Translations under genes and position numbers: made by a program | The notes under the pieces: model-generated | The model's database searches: none | The model's input: only the letters and a program-made list of their open reading frames with translations | What the model was told of the DNA's origin: nothing | Source of the DNA: Pezicula radicicola | Taxonomy: Eukaryota; Ascomycota; Leotiomycetes; Helotiales; Dermateaceae | DNA length: 64,000 nt | Reading direction: 5' to 3' | Assembly: GCA_003008705.1 (NCBI GenBank) | Contig: PDUO01000045.1 | Location: 348,342-412,341, forward strand | Part shown: positions 1 through 12,017 of the stretch, one piece after another | Position numbering within the stretch: position 1 is the first letter of the stretch | How the letters are laid out: every line of letters starts with the position of its first letter

Positions 1-635
1 CTATATTAATCTACCTATAGGGCTTCTTTTCAGATGAGTATTCAGTAGCCTCAGATACCTCGAACCCTACTGGCTGGGTATAGCGATTCTCCAACGAACG
101 ATACAAGCAACGAATGGTTAATATTACGAATCATGGGAAGCCAGACATTACTATAATGGTGTAGGGAGTAATATAGCTTGGTGGGAGGTTAGAACTAGTT
201 ATTATAACAAGGGATATAGACTCTAAGGGCAAGGGATACACTACCTGGAGCTACCTACAGGCTCTTGAAGAGGCTCTTCTTCCTGTATATGAGCCAGGTC
301 GATTTTATCAACAAGATAATACGAAAATATATACATCAGGGAAGGTATAGAAATAGTTCGAGGAGCATGGAATCTAGGTTATTTACTGGCCTGTGTATAG
401 CCCAGATATAAACCTAATTGAATATATCTGGCGGGTAATAAAGTCTATTTTATATAGACAATATCCAGATATCCATTTATTAAAGGATAATCAAGCTGAT
501 GTAGAAGTTCTAAAGGGTTGGATTAGAGAGGCATGGGAGGTGGTTCCACAAGAGCTTATTGATAGGCTTATTCTTTCTGTACCAAATAGAGTACGAGCTC
601 TACACAAGGCAAAGGGCTGGTATACTAAGTATTAA
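1..635 (+). pseudogene. Tc1/mariner-like transposase remnant (DDE domain, C-terminal part)
   Basis: The longest open piece (393-635, 80 aa) begins with YSPDINLIEYIWRVIK, the signature around the last acidic catalytic residue of Tc1-like DDE transposases. Upstream in the same frame the conserved QDNTKIYTS stretch (second catalytic Asp) can be read near 310-340. The upstream frame is broken by TAG codons, for example twice just before the FEEHGI segment, where glutamine or tryptophan would be expected. This fits C-to-T or G-to-A decay. The N-terminal DNA-binding domain lies outside the window or is lost, and no inverted terminal repeat was identified. The family call is good; the exact element is unknown. 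It is certainly inactive. Confidence 0.75.
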
Positions 636-2269
636 AGCTCTAAATCAGGGCTTTTAAATGAATGTATTATTAGATTTTTATCTATTTTATTGGGTTTTTA
701 AATAGACTAGGAAGACTAAGTGGGATAAATGGGAAATGGTGGGGTATTACATAATATGGGGCATGCACAAAGACTTTTGCGACCCCATTTTATGTTCGAT
801 CAGAATTCGCTACCTATTGTTTGTCAACTAACACCGTGCTTTGAATCAATAGGCCAAATTGGCATGAAACACGGCACGTACTCCGGCGGTGCACTCTTAG
901 ACATGAACTTTGCGATGCCAGTCATGAACGGCAGCATATGTCAATACATTGCAGTTGCTAAAGGGTGATTAGAATCACTTCCGACCGGGATAAAACTGTA
1001 CTCGCTATTATCGTTGGTTGCTACGTTTAGAAAACAGAGGATGTATACGACAGTCGTGAAGGCGTGTTTACAGGCCCTAGAGATTATAATTGATTGATTC
1101 ATACTCCGTTCCAGCTGTCCACCATGGCACTGCTTGCCGAAGTACGCTTTGTCGTATCTGGTGGACGTACTTCACTTCATTACTGTAAAGTGACCAGCAA
1201 CCTCCTCCACTGGACTGTCTGGCTCCTATCTATAACTATATATACAGGCGTCAAAAGAAGTGTTTTGCTTGGCCTTTGAAAATATATCAGGCTCCTTGGC
1301 TGCCGCTTCTGGTAGCCATCTCACGTCCTAATACCTTCAGTCTCCCCCTCCCCCCCCAGCGTTCCACTTCATCTGTTTGCGCTGTACCGCATCTCCGAAA
1401 TTGCCCAAGGAGATGCGTCTGTTTCATAAATCGTGTAGCCTTCGTGACTGATTTTGATCTTCTACCATTGAACTACAGTCCTGTTGCTTTGATGTTATTT
1501 GACATGGAAAAAGTTTATTTTAGAGGATAAGACTTGAACCCTACTCTGCGAAGATGTGAAGAACTTTGGTTACATTAACAGGGCCGCTTGCATTGACTCC
1601 ATTTCTGTGGCAAATTTAGCACGTGGAAGTGGCGTGGATCGAGGTCGGAACTCGATTTTGGATGGAAAAGAGTTCTTATTATTATCGAAAGAGATGATTT
1701 TTCATGCCATACCTCTGAAACGGAAACCATTAGTTTCTAATAGTAGTGTTCCCTGCGAAAAAGACGATTGTTCATTTAGATACCTTTGGCGACAAATAAT
1801 TTGGACTTGGTCGGAAAAGTTCAGTAGCTGGTCAAGCAACAGCACCCACGACCTCAGGAAGTGCCAGACTAAACTTGTTATGGCCTTGCCGATGATAAAG
1901 CCCAAACATGGCAGTTATAAAAATTAATTTGGGTGGCATGGTAGTGATTTGCCGTAAAAAAAAAAGTCCAAATGTAAACAAACCTATAGAGACTATCCAT
2001 TCTTTGAATTACAGCATTCCAGAAGTTTCCAAGAAAAGTTTATACTAAGTACGCCAAAGTAGCCAGTGTATAATCTATGGCGATGAGGCTGGGCAAAGAT
2101 AGCGAGAAGCTGCTTTGATTGGGTGCCTCTTCTTCTCGAACGAGAGACGCTTGCAGCGGAGCTGAGCTTTCAACCCCGCACTGCAGCAACTCCCGTCCCA
2201 AGGTCTCGACACTCATATGCTTTCGAGTTTCCCGTCACTTCCTGACTGTGATTAGCTTGGAAGTATTTA
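636..2269. other. Gene-poor stretch without recognisable genes
   Basis: Only short ORFs occur here (longest 1556-1927, 123 aa, on the plus strand), with no motif I recognise. A run of C residues lies near 1345-1360. Two tRNA-like arms near 1470-1540 do not assemble into a tRNA. I see no supported gene. Confidence 0.5.
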
Positions 2270-5200
2270 GTGCCTATGGTTTCAGCACTCTTTGAAGGCA
2301 TCTACACGCCCGCCATGAACCTGGCGAAAGGTATCCGGAGCCTCTTCTCCTCAAATGAGCCTGAACTCGACTTTCCGGCGGGCATCATATACTTATATGA
2401 CCCAAAGTCCTCGAACCAGATCCATCAAGTCGACGTCATCTTCGTCCATGGCCTCACGGGCAATCGGATGAACACATGGACTCACGAAAAGGATGAGGCG
2501 CCGTGGCCAGGGACCGTAATACCAGAACACTTGCCAGGCGCGAGAATCTTGACATACGGCTACGATGCATACCCGGCGATGCTGAAGGGCTCCACAAGCA
2601 AGACTAATCTGCGTGGCCATGAAGAACATTTCGTTAATGCTGTCACTGCATACCGACAGCTCGACGGCACTTTGCGCAAATCAATCATCCTAGTTGCTCA
2701 CAGTCTAGGCGGCCTTCTCTGGAAGGATGCGATGCTGGTTTCATACCTCTCACAGCCACCAAATAGAAGCTTAGCAGAGTTAACAAGAGGCATTATATTT
2801 ATTGGTACGCCTCACAAGGGATCGTGGTACGCATTATGGGGGAAATTGGGAGTGAAAACCTTGGGAGTTGTCAAGAACAATAACGTATCCCTTATCAATG
2901 TCCTCTAAACCGACAAAGACGTTCTAACAGACTTGCATTCAAACTTCCTTCTAGCAAGGACCAAAATTGAAGATGAAGAGGGACACAAGATTCATCTAGT
3001 TGCCTTCTACGAGACACTGCGAATGAATGGCTTGATGATTGTTAAGCCGAGTTCTGCGAGGCTTGATGAAGGCAACGATATTGCCTTACGGAAGAACCAC
3101 ACTGACATGACCAAGTTCCGCAGCGACGTAAAACTCCATGACGATTCTGCGTTTGATTGTCTCCTCTTATACATTCTGCATTCCATCCAACAATTACTTC
3201 GACCAAAGCGAGATAATCCCCTCAGGAAGCAATGTCTTGACTCATTATCGTTTCCGTAGATCGATGATCGCAAATATAAGATTGCGCGACCTGACTCAAA
3301 GACGTGTGAATGGATTTTCAAAAACCCAGACTACGAAGTTTGGAGCAAGGCAATTGCGGACTCGAAGTTTAGACCATGCATTCTTCAGATCTAGGGGCCT
3401 CCAGGATGTGGAAAGTCAACACTTATGAAAGCGCTCCTTAAAAAGAACTCGTCTAAGGATGGGTCTAGTTATATTCTCGAACCTATGTTCTTAGAATTCT
3501 TTTTCTACTCCGGAGGGAATCAACTACAAAGTTCCTTTGCTGGAGTCTGCCGATCTCTATTGAGCCAGCTTCTCCTATTATCGCGTACAGCTATGGACCA
3601 CATTATAGAGGTATTCAAGAGGAAGAGCAACTTCAGTGAGGAAAGCGGTCCTGTATGGGACACTTCTGAGCTATGGGACCTGCTTTACTCAACTATCACC
3701 AGCATAGAACTTGAAGGGCAGACAATTATGGTTTTTGTGGACGCTTTAGATGAATGCCGAGACGAATCGAGTGAGAATCTTTCTTTCAAGCTTTAGGACC
3801 TAATCGACGCCTCCGCAGAAGCTGGTGTGCGACTATTTATATGTGTGTCGTGCCGACAGTATCCAGAGTTCCATTTAAAATCGGGCCTCGAGATACTTGT
3901 CGCAACTCACAACAATATTGACATTGAAAACTTCGTTCGAAAACGCCTCGACTTTTTGAAGTCCGAAGACGTCGCTCAACTATAAAGAGAGGTCGTGAAA
4001 AAGGCATCCGGCAACTTCCTATGGACAAGTCTCGTAGTTTCTCGATTGCGGACCGCTTATCACGAGGGCTGGTCTTCACTTGAGGAGTTGACGTCCGTCT
4101 TGAAAGTCCTGCCCGCTGAGCTAAAAAGTCTCTATTTTAATATCGTGGAAGGCATGAGCCCTAAACAGCGAAAGATGAGTTCCATTATAGCTTAATAGTG
4201 GTATGCCAGCCAAACGCCTCTTACTGCGGAGGAATTTCACTTTGCTATCGCATTAAGTCTCCTCGACGTTACTATCGACTGTGGTCGATGATTCTCCGAT
4301 GGACAAATACACGCACCAATCGTTTGGAAGGTTTGTGCTGCAAAATACTTGCGGGATGCTCCAACTTGTCTTGTGTTAGGACGAGCACATTGTCGAGCTT
4401 ATCCATGGGTCTGTGAGGGACTTCTTCCTGAGTGAAGAAGGCTTAAGACTCTATGGCTTTCCTCCTTTGGAAGCCTTCAAGAATAGTAGCCTTGATCTTA
4501 TAGCATCTACAATCAGGCGCTATTCAGAATGCGTGGAAGTCGAGGGAGTCTTTGGAACCGGCAGTCAATCTGTTGCTAGTCTTATCGCATATAGCTATAG
4601 CAGTAGTGAAATGCGACATAGCACTATTTGGCCATCTCAAGTACATCTCTCCCAATATCTCGTCCGTTACTACTTCTACCATATTCAGAATAGCCCGTGG
4701 TTTATTTCGGAGAGCAAAGACCCCCCAGACTTAGCATTTATCGCCCGAATGAAAGGTATCTTATACGGATGGGCCTATACGACGTGTTTAATAACAGATA
4801 TGTTTGAGCAACAAGGAATATACAATCATAGTTTCTAGAGGACTTGCCAGCAAGGACTCGCTTTTATCGCTAAGAACGCTTCAGAGTTTGGCTTAAGCTC
4901 TACGGAAGTGGATGACGTGATTGTATACATCAACAATAGAAGCATTTTCTTACGAGACCTTGCTCTGGATCGTTTAGAAGGATGTGGTATTATTCCGAAC
5001 CCACAGCATACCTATTTCTATTTTTTCTGGACCGTCTCAGCCTACGTCCAAGCAAACACGATCCTAGAACAAATCCAGAATGAAATGAAAATACTAGGCG
5101 ACTCGGGTTGTGCCACTATTCTCCGTATCTGTGAGGATGTGGCATATAGGCTTGCGTTCGTGTGTAAATTCTCTTGTGGGAGGAGTATACCTTCGAGTGA

Positions 5201-6152
5201 TTTCACCAATATCAACTCTGAGATATCCAAGGAGATGAGATCAAGGGGAGCAACCGGACACCCTCCAGATGATATACCTATGATATCTTCGTGGGGCATC
5301 ACCGCCAATCGACAGCAATTATCTACATAGGGCTTACCGACCTTACAAGATTCTACAGAATCTAGATTTACACCATTTCATAAAAAGCCAGCTGTAGCGT
5401 ATATATCATTACTCTTATGTCCTGCGGTAGAGGAGTCCGCTAAAACCCACGATACGAAGTCAGTTAAACTATTAGATATCCGCTTCTGTGACGAACATAA
5501 AGCGTGGGCTGATGACTCTCAATTCTCACCATTGACGTCGATATTAAGTCGACCTCCTTCCTTTAACAGTCTGCGATCTGATGCTGGAATTCTAGTCGAC
5601 TACCGAGTGAGGCTGAATGCAAGCCCGGAGATGAATATATACGCCGAAGCTCAGAGTGCGAAGTTTGATAAGGATTTCAGCCTTAGTCGAAGTCTTGATG
5701 AAAATTCATTAAGCAAACTAGCTAAGACTGATGATATGTGACAGAGCGAGCAATATATCGCTAGACAAAATTCCGCCCTCGACGACGACTTCGAGGTCCA
5801 GTCTTTCGCCTCTTGGCGCAGCAGTATGAAAAATGTCATTTCCCACGGCCTTGAATCAGAGTTTTCTCACACATTGCATAAGGTTAGTGCTGCTTCTGAT
5901 ATAGATCTCCCTAATAGTGTATCTCGGTGGGAGTCTGTCCAATCTTGGCGTATGTCGACCTCGGCGGTGCAACCAGAAGATAAAATCATCAATGAACCTT
6001 CATCAAGACGCGAGGGAGTTTCTAGGACTCTGGTAAAAAGATCTACAAGTCGTGCAAAGAGAATGTTTAGTACAGGAGTGAGAAGCGAGAGAAGTGTGTT
6101 GTCAAGAAAGGAGAACGAAGATATGTACGGTAGTAGCTCCGAACGAAGGTAG
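2270..6152 (+). pseudogene. NLR-type protein (alpha/beta-hydrolase + NACHT) broken by stops
   Basis: This is a decayed fungal NOD-like receptor. The N-terminal block (2270-2908) has a serine-hydrolase/lipase-like domain: the FVHGLTG oxyanion region, a VAHSLGGLL nucleophile elbow and IFIGTPHKGS. A NACHT NTPase follows in the same frame: P-loop GPPGCGKST at about 3395-3421 and Walker B MVFVDALDEC at about 3728-3757. Seven stops interrupt this frame (2906, 3257, 3392, 3794, 3983, 4193, 4196), yet the protein reads on across each one. Between about 4280 and 4413 the coding frame changes by an indel or intron. It then stays open from 4413 to 6152 apart from stops at 4836, 5328 and 5739. The C-terminal part has no repeat domain I recognise. 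Its last 100 residues, Ser/Arg-rich, might instead belong to the Vip1 fragment that follows. In fungi such proteins act in non-self recognition and cell death; this copy is inactive. Confidence 0.8.
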
Positions 6153-6181
6153 TAATAATACTCTGCGTAGGTTGGCCTGTC

Positions 6182-6790
6182 CCATGGGGTGTTATTGGTG
6201 TATGTGCGCTCGATGTGAAAGCACGGAGTAAGCTAATTCGAAACATCCTGAATTGCCTAATATCGAAGGGAGAATTCGATATCGTTGTGTTCGGTGATAA
6301 GGTTATCTTAGACGAAGGTGTGTTATTCTCTTTGCACCTGATTTTGAGTATACACTAATTTTGTTGCAGAGGTGGAGAATTGGCCTATTTAGTATGTATG
6401 ATTAATGAAACCTCTTCTCGCGGCCAAGTTATCACCGAAAGGGTACAGCCCCTTGAGAAATACTTTCTGATCCGATTTCTAGTGACTTCCTTATTTCTTA
6501 TTACTTAGACGGATTTCCACTAGGCAAGGCAATTGTATACGTCGAAGCTCGCAAGCCCTTTTGCGTTAATGACTTACTCATGCAGAAGATACTCTGGGAC
6601 CGTAGAATATGTCTTCGTATACTTGATTAGATTAACGTCCCTACTCCGAGAAGGCTGGAGGTTAATAGGGATGGTGGACTAAGGATCCTAACACCTGAGC
6701 TGGCTCAACGCCTAAAGGAAACAACAGGTGTTGTGTTTGAAGGGCCCGGTATAGGTGGTTAGATAACTCCGCCACCTAAAGTTGAACTTT
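6182..6790 (+). pseudogene. vip1: Vip1/PPIP5K inositol-pyrophosphate synthase fragment, N-terminal part
   Basis: The reading frame gives the start of the ATP-grasp kinase domain of Vip1/PPIP5K, which phosphorylates inositol phosphates to inositol pyrophosphates. Seen in order are [71 protein letters not shown] and LTPELAQ. Two introns are preserved: 6318-6369 (GTGTGT...GCAG) and 6392-6482 (GTATGT...CTAG). The copy is therefore a genomic duplication, not a retrocopy. A TAG interrupts the frame near 6629 (after RICLRILD), and the fragment ends at a PPPKVEL segment that runs into AT-rich DNA. The rest of the gene reappears at 12,018. The functional Vip1 gene must lie elsewhere. Confidence 0.85.
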
Positions 6791-6791
6791 A
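6719..6791 (+). repeat. Left copy of a diverged ~73-bp direct repeat (Vip1 coding sequence)
   Basis: This segment is nearly 90% identical by eye to 12,018-12,092. Both copies encode VVFEGPGIGG followed by PPPKVEL. The differences are mostly transitions. The repeat brackets the 5.2 kb that separates the two halves of the Vip1 pseudogene. Confidence 0.8.
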
Positions 6792-7030
6792 TTTAAGTAA
6801 AAGGTTTTATAAGAAGTAGAATTATTTTTAAAATTATACTTTATAAGTTTTTTAAATTTAACTCTCTTAGTTTTTATTTATAATTATATTAAGATTACAT
6901 TATACTATAACTTATATATCTAAAGTTAGTAAATATAATAAGATATAGAAATCTTTATATTTATTTTATAGAGGAGCCTAAAGTAGATTACAAAGAGTAG
7001 TAGGTGGTATATATAACTAGTTAGTGCCCC
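6792..7030. other. AT-rich spacer
   Basis: This short tract is very rich in A and T, begins inside the duplicated Vip1 segment and contains no coding potential. It resembles the RIP-like DNA at the right end of the window. Confidence 0.5.
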
Positions 7031-7386
7031 CCACCTAAGAGATGAGGTGTGTTATAGGTGGGGAGGAACACACGATTATTTCTTTCGAGAGTTGATATCC
7101 TTTCCCATTCTCTGTGCCGCTATTTGCATCAATTTCCCCCGGCAGTCTACAATAACTCATTTGTGCATTTATAGCCGTCTCATGCGGGAGCCTTTGTCCA
7201 CATCCACCGTTTACAACACTATTGGCACCATTGGCAAGAAACAGTTGTGCAACTATACTTGCAGCCAATTTTGCGATCTCTAGTGCCTGGTAGGAGCTAT
7301 ACCCACAATCTAAGATAATTTAGCACAATGAAACCCAAAGCCTGGAATATTCTTGCCATAATTCATACCACTCGGAGAAAGCACAT

Positions 7387-7848
7387 CTATATCTTGACCA
7401 TTGCTTTGTGATCGTAAGGGCAAATTCCAAAGATCTGCTGTATCTTCAGAAATTCTACGGCGTTTTTGGTCTGTTGGGCTTTAGCCTTTAGTGGGATCTT
7501 AATAGGACCAGCGTACTTACCAGATTCCCTGTCCACAGTATCACCAACTCTTTTTGGCAAGTTCCGCGTTCGTATATGCTTTTGGTGAATACGGTCTATA
7601 TGATCCCAAAGATTGTCCAGGCGTGAGAACGGTTCGCTGTGGCGGTTGCAGTGCGGGTCTGGGCAGCAGTAGGACTCAGGATTTTGATGCTTATTCTTCT
7701 CATGCCGTTTGAGGTTACTTGAGGTTGCAAACCGCTCTGAACATGTTCTGCAAAGGAAAGGTTGTTGTACAGTAAATGTATTATCGACAGGAGGTTCGCA
7801 GGTTACAGGGATATCAGACCCCGTGAAGCTGGCTGTGCGTTTCTCCAT
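7387..7848 (-). CDS. C2H2 zinc-finger protein, short, probably a fragment
   Basis: This is a 153-aa open frame. Residues of about 32-60 form a canonical C2H2 finger, CRTC with SERFATSSNLKRHEKNKH. A second, degenerate finger follows (CCPDPHC...RLDNLWDHIDRIH), the paired-finger layout common in short fungal C2H2 proteins. A basic tail (RTRNLPKRVGD) comes next. No introns or other domains are evident. The start is the first Met; 230 bp upstream on its strand is the array of CACACCT heptamers. A role in nucleic-acid binding is implied by the family only. It lies inside the 5.2 kb that interrupts the Vip1 pseudogene, so it may be part of a mobile or duplicated segment and need not be expressed. 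Confidence 0.5.
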   Translation of the reverse strand: MEKRTASFTGSDIPVTCEPPVDNTFTVQQPFLCRTCSERFATSSNLKRHEKNKHQNPESYCCPDPHCNRHSEPFSRLDNLWDHIDRIHQKHIRTRNLPKRVGDTVDRESGKYAGPIKIPLKAKAQQTKNAVEFLKIQQIFGICPYDHKAMVKI

Positions 7849-8078
7849 TGCTGAGCAGTTTCTTAAAGATGGATAGTAAACTAGTTTCTCCTGATTAGAA
7901 GAATCGTTGTTGGAATAATGTCAGAAAGAAGACTTTTCGTTCCCTATAAGCAGCTGCTAAGCTCTCTTAAATCGCTGCCACACCTTTAAGCGATGGCGAA
8001 AATTAGGACTTACCCTATCAAACAAAGTAGAGTGGATTCAACTCTACTAACGCTAGGCTCTATTACCATATCATAGCT

Positions 8079-8120
8079 CACACCTCACACCTCACACCTC
8101 ACACCTCACACCTCACACCT
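8079..8120 (+). repeat. Heptamer microsatellite (CACACCT)x6
   Basis: Six perfect tandem copies of CACACCT occupy this interval. The reverse complement of the same heptamer forms an array at 10,160-10,223, so the two arrays are in mirrored orientation about 2 kb apart, each near a C2H2 finger sequence. Confidence 0.95.
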
Positions 8121-8659
8121 CGCGCTAGCCCAGCGTTTTCCGATGTTGCCCATCCTACTGCATACGTGTGAGGTGTAAGGTGTCCGCGGTGATACCAGAA
8201 ACCAGCAGACGGCTGAATGAAGACATCTACGACCCTCTTCGCTAGTGTTGTCCACATTGTACGACTGGTCTTAGCGCCCTACCGTAGACTTGATAATGAT
8301 GTAAACTAAGGCCCACCAAGCACTCATTGCATTCCGCCTTGTTTGCGAATTCATGTCTTTGTGTTTCTTTAGAAAGCTACAGTATATATACAGAAAGAGT
8401 CTAGATTATATAGGATTTCTGTGTAGGAGAGATTCGCATTGTTCAGTCCTACATTGCTAGGCAGCATTCTCTCCAACGTTCTCATGGTAAGCCCGCCATT
8501 TCCTCAGAGTTTGTGGTTGTTGTTCTCCACCGTTGACATGACCTAGGTTCTTGGCAGATGTTTCTTCGCTAGTGGAAAAAGCACGACTGTCGCATCCACA
8601 GTGCCTGGCCGTTGCATCGGCGTCTCTAATCAGGGTCAGGCAACTCCGAGCCATCTAAT

Positions 8660-10150
8660 TCCCTTCACAGCATCTTAATCCTATCCCGCTTCACCGCCAT
8701 AGCTCTACTGACCGTCTGCATCTCGTATATCAACTTCCAGCTAATACCTACAACTGCCTCTTCGAACCCACCGACGAAAAGACCCTTATCGACTACGACT
8801 GTGTAGCTATCGTACGTATACAAGCCTTGATTACTACGCTCTACTACCTCTGCTGACCTCTACTCCTGCCAAGTGCCCAATCGAGTGTCGCCGCCATCTA
8901 CGAAGACGCTCTATATAAAACTGGCTCAGCCATCACGTCTGCTGGCGCCCTTATAGCATCCTCCCGAGCAAAGGCCAGTCGATTGGTCCAGAAACTAAGC
9001 TCAGCAAACAAGATATGGTAGGGACCAGTGAACAAGGCCATAACACCCGATGTAAGAGCAGATCTTTCAAAACCCACACAAACATCTCATCTTTCGTGGC
9101 CTCAGATTTCCCTCTTCTACAGACAAAAGATAAGTGTTTTTGATTTGGCTGTCCTCGAGAACGTTTTTTTTTTAGCCTAGAGACTCGTCTTGTTGTTTAC
9201 GACGATGCGACCTTGACTGAGAACACTCGCTGGTAGATCAGATTTGGTGACTTTCTAGCCTCGTTGCTGATTCCTCGCAGTGTATATCCAATCGAATATA
9301 TCTCCAACGCCAAGATTTCCTGCTTGTCGACAAACCATCCGAGCAATATTATTCTACTGACTTGAGATATTCCTGGCGTCCTGCTGCCCATCCTCTAACC
9401 TCAACTCAATCAAGGCCATATTCCACTTCGTTTCCGGTTATACTTCAAAGACGGTGCCACAGAACCAAAAACCACCTTCTCGTCTTGTTTCGCACAACCA
9501 TTATTAGTACTACACCCGATGCGATATGCTAAGATGTTGGCTGAAAAAACTCAGCAACACAGAGCTAGTGCCTAGGTTTTGAACACCGCACGGGTTGGTG
9601 TTGCTGTTACTACTGATGACAAGCATTGCTGTAAGTGAACATAATGCTCATATAGAGAATTCCTACTGTGCGCCGAGCATCTGGAAGCAGCTTCGCGCTC
9701 TTCCCATTTTTCTTCTCTTGCAGGAGCAAGCAGTGATTAGCGAGCTATATCGTTCAAGGAGCGTAATGGGCATTACACATTACACATGCACTAGTTACTT
9801 CGGATGAAACGGCAACTCCACCACTTAATGTCATATCTACTCCTTGATATGCACCAGCATGTTGATGCTTTATATTTGCCAAGAACTGGGTTACAAGAAA
9901 GCCTTGATATATTGGAAGTATTTGGCTTTTGTTTACGGTATGTTTCCCTTCACATCTGAGTTTCAAGCATTAGATCACTTATGGACTAGATACACTTAGA
10001 GAACTGAGGACCCCTACACGATGAGTGGGAGGACTTTGTGTAACGAGAGCAATTTCGCTTGAGCTCCACGTAGCTCGACTAAAACTAAGTTCCTTAAAAC
10101 GAATAGGAAACCACCACGCTGTGCATAGTTAGACTTTCCCTTCTCCACCT
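8660..10150. other. Degenerate sequence between the two heptamer arrays
   Basis: Short plus-strand pieces look protein-like but are interrupted by stops, for example AIYEDALYKTGSAITSAG near 8905 and VYPIEYISNAKISCLS near 9280. I cannot assign a family. No intact gene is visible. Confidence 0.4.
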
Positions 10151-10159
10151 GCTTCCGCG

Positions 10160-10223
10160 AGGTGTGAGGTGTGAGGCGTGAGGTGTGATATAGTTTGTGA
10201 GGTGTGAGGTGTGACGAGGTGTG
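10160..10223 (+). repeat. Heptamer array (AGGTGTG)n, imperfect
   Basis: Seven AGGTGTG units occur, one with a T-to-C change, and the series is interrupted by a 12-nt spacer and a 3-nt spacer. It is the reverse complement of the array at 8079-8120 and overlaps the start of the C2H2 frame that follows. Confidence 0.9.
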
Positions 10224-10607
10224 TGGCATACCATGTTCAAGGTCTGATAGCCTCAAAAGACACAAGGCCAGCATCCATAATGACGCCCAACACCTCTGCA
10301 CTGCTTGTTACCGACCATTCAACCGGAAAGACAACCTAAACATATCAAGAACCTTCACCCCGACCTCAACTCCACCCACCACACCCACTGTCCCCGTAAC
10401 GAACCCTCTGTCTCGGACCGCAGGCATCTAGTCCCACAATCTCCTGCCACAACACACCCTAGCACCTTGACCCGAACTGAGCCGACTTATCAACTGGCCC
10501 TACAACCTTCCTCGCCATCTACGTATCCAAATGTCTCTGGTCCCAAAGGTTCCGACGGTATGTCGTACATTCCTTTTTTAGTCCACCATCTAATCTATTG
10601 TGAATAG
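10204..10607 (+). pseudogene. C2H2 zinc-finger fragment with a frameshift
   Basis: The frame from 10,204 encodes a finger-like SDSLKRHKASIH followed by CTACYRPFNRKDNL. The continuation expected for the second finger (HIKNLHPDL) is read in another frame (10,305-10,607), so a 1-base shift lies near 10,340. The downstream part is Pro/Thr/Ser-rich, as in linker regions of fungal C2H2 proteins. It is a separate family member from the minus-strand ORF at 7387-7848, since the fingers differ. It is a pseudogene or, less likely, an exon of a spliced gene. Confidence 0.5.
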
Positions 10608-10609
10608 TA

Positions 10610-11580
10610 GCCTTCCCGCATTATAGTGGCGAGTCTCTACAACCTGAGATGTTCTAGTCTCAGGCCTTTAATGCGTTTCCGGACATGCAGACTGAGCTAT
10701 TCCAACCCTATGATATACAGCCTCTGAATATCCAGGGTTTCCAGTTGTGTACTATTGTCCTTCTAAACATTCGCCTGATGTTAGCTAATCTTGTTGCCAG
10801 ACTCTGGACGCGTCAGCTTCCGCCAAGAAGATAATTCAGATACATAGCTGGGTCCGGGGATCTTCTAGTAGGCTACGGACCAGATCTGCTAAATTCTCAG
10901 TCTAGTCGTCTGTCAAGAATCTAGGGAGGAAAAACAGCATGTAAATTTATCTAGTGCTAGAAATCTATAGGACTAGGGATTCTGAGTGCTCTTATTGATA
11001 TTCCTTGCCAAATTCTGTAACCTCGGTGAATAAACCCGTATAACATAGGCATGACAATATCTAAGGAAACTAATAACACGCTAGAAAACACCCATTAGTC
11101 TAACCTGGATTTATCCCTCGTCCTGGTTTGACTGCAGTTGCTAGGGTGGCTGCATTAAGATCTCCGACTTATCTGGGGGCCACAAATTTAATACAGAGTA
11201 GACAGAATTCCGTAGAGCTGTGGTTGCAGCCTGGTACAAAGCGGTGGTTGCCATTCTGAACTTCTTGCCGTCGAGCTCGGATTTAGTGGCGCTTGAATTA
11301 AGATGCTGGACCTTAGCTCCCTAGTTTGGGTGGCTTTTCTCCATCACGGAGGACTTGATAATTTGAGGATTTATGTATTGTACTGAGTATAACGCACGCC
11401 ATCAATAACAAGATCCTTACTAGATGGGAAAGAATAGTCCGACACCTAATACGGCAGAGGTGCGATGTCGACAACTACAATCACTTTAGAGACCGCGAGC
11501 AATATCGACCGCGGGACCAGTTAGCACAAGATCAGGAACAATCGAAGACAGCAGTCACTACAGGCTCGAGCATTCTCGTC
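10610..11580. other. No recognisable gene
   Basis: This is mixed-composition sequence with stops in all frames and no ORF of note. I found no repeats or motifs that I could support. Confidence 0.4.
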
Positions 11581-11599
11581 TCTAGTTAAAATACTACTT

Positions 11600-11995
11600 G
11601 CAAGATGTGGTTCCAAAGACTAGTAGACATTGACGAGTCCGAGGCTGAAGTCGTCCCAAGGCCTCTTAAATGTCCTAGTGCCGTGGAGGGCGGCGCTAGG
11701 ACTAAAAAGCCTACTGGCCCTGTTTTAACCCCAGCCGATTTCCAGAGTGTATGCTTAATGAGCAATATCAAGCTAAAAGAGTAAAAGGAAGAGGAAAAGC
11801 GAGAGAATACGTATAAAAGGCGACTCTTGGAGAGGAAAAAGCTCGGGTACGAACGGCTCCGAGAATAAAAGCATCGATTTGAGGCGGCCGCGAGGCCGAC
11901 CCAGGAACAAACGTACGGCAGGATCATAGAGGCTTTAAGAGACAATCCCACGAATTGTAGTACAACTTCAAAGCAGAGCGAGGGCAGCAGGAGAT
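11600..11995 (+). pseudogene. Degenerate charged/coiled-coil coding remnant
   Basis: On the plus strand one frame reads KKPTGPVLTPADFQSVCLM, then a highly charged Lys/Glu/Arg segment ending in RIIEALRDNPTN. It is broken only by two TAA codons. Charged tails of this kind occur in fungal DDE transposases and in other nuclear proteins; I cannot assign a family. It directly precedes the right-hand Vip1 piece. Confidence 0.35.
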
Positions 11996-12017
11996 TAAGA
12001 GATCAGATACATTGGGC

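Noticed and set aside
1440..1545. Two tRNA-like arms on the minus strand (a D-arm-like TAGTTCAATGGTAGA and a T-arm-like GGTTCAAGTC)
   Set aside because: They are in the wrong order for one tRNA, and neither has matching acceptor or anticodon stems within range.
2270..6152. Stop codons reassigned to glutamine (alternative genetic code)
   Set aside because: The intact genes in the same window end at normal TAG/TAA/TGA stops and do not read through them; RIP-type mutation explains the pattern.
8041..8182. CRISPR-like or telomeric array
   Set aside because: The heptamers are contiguous with no spacers, and the organism is eukaryotic; the unit is not a canonical TTAGGG telomere repeat.
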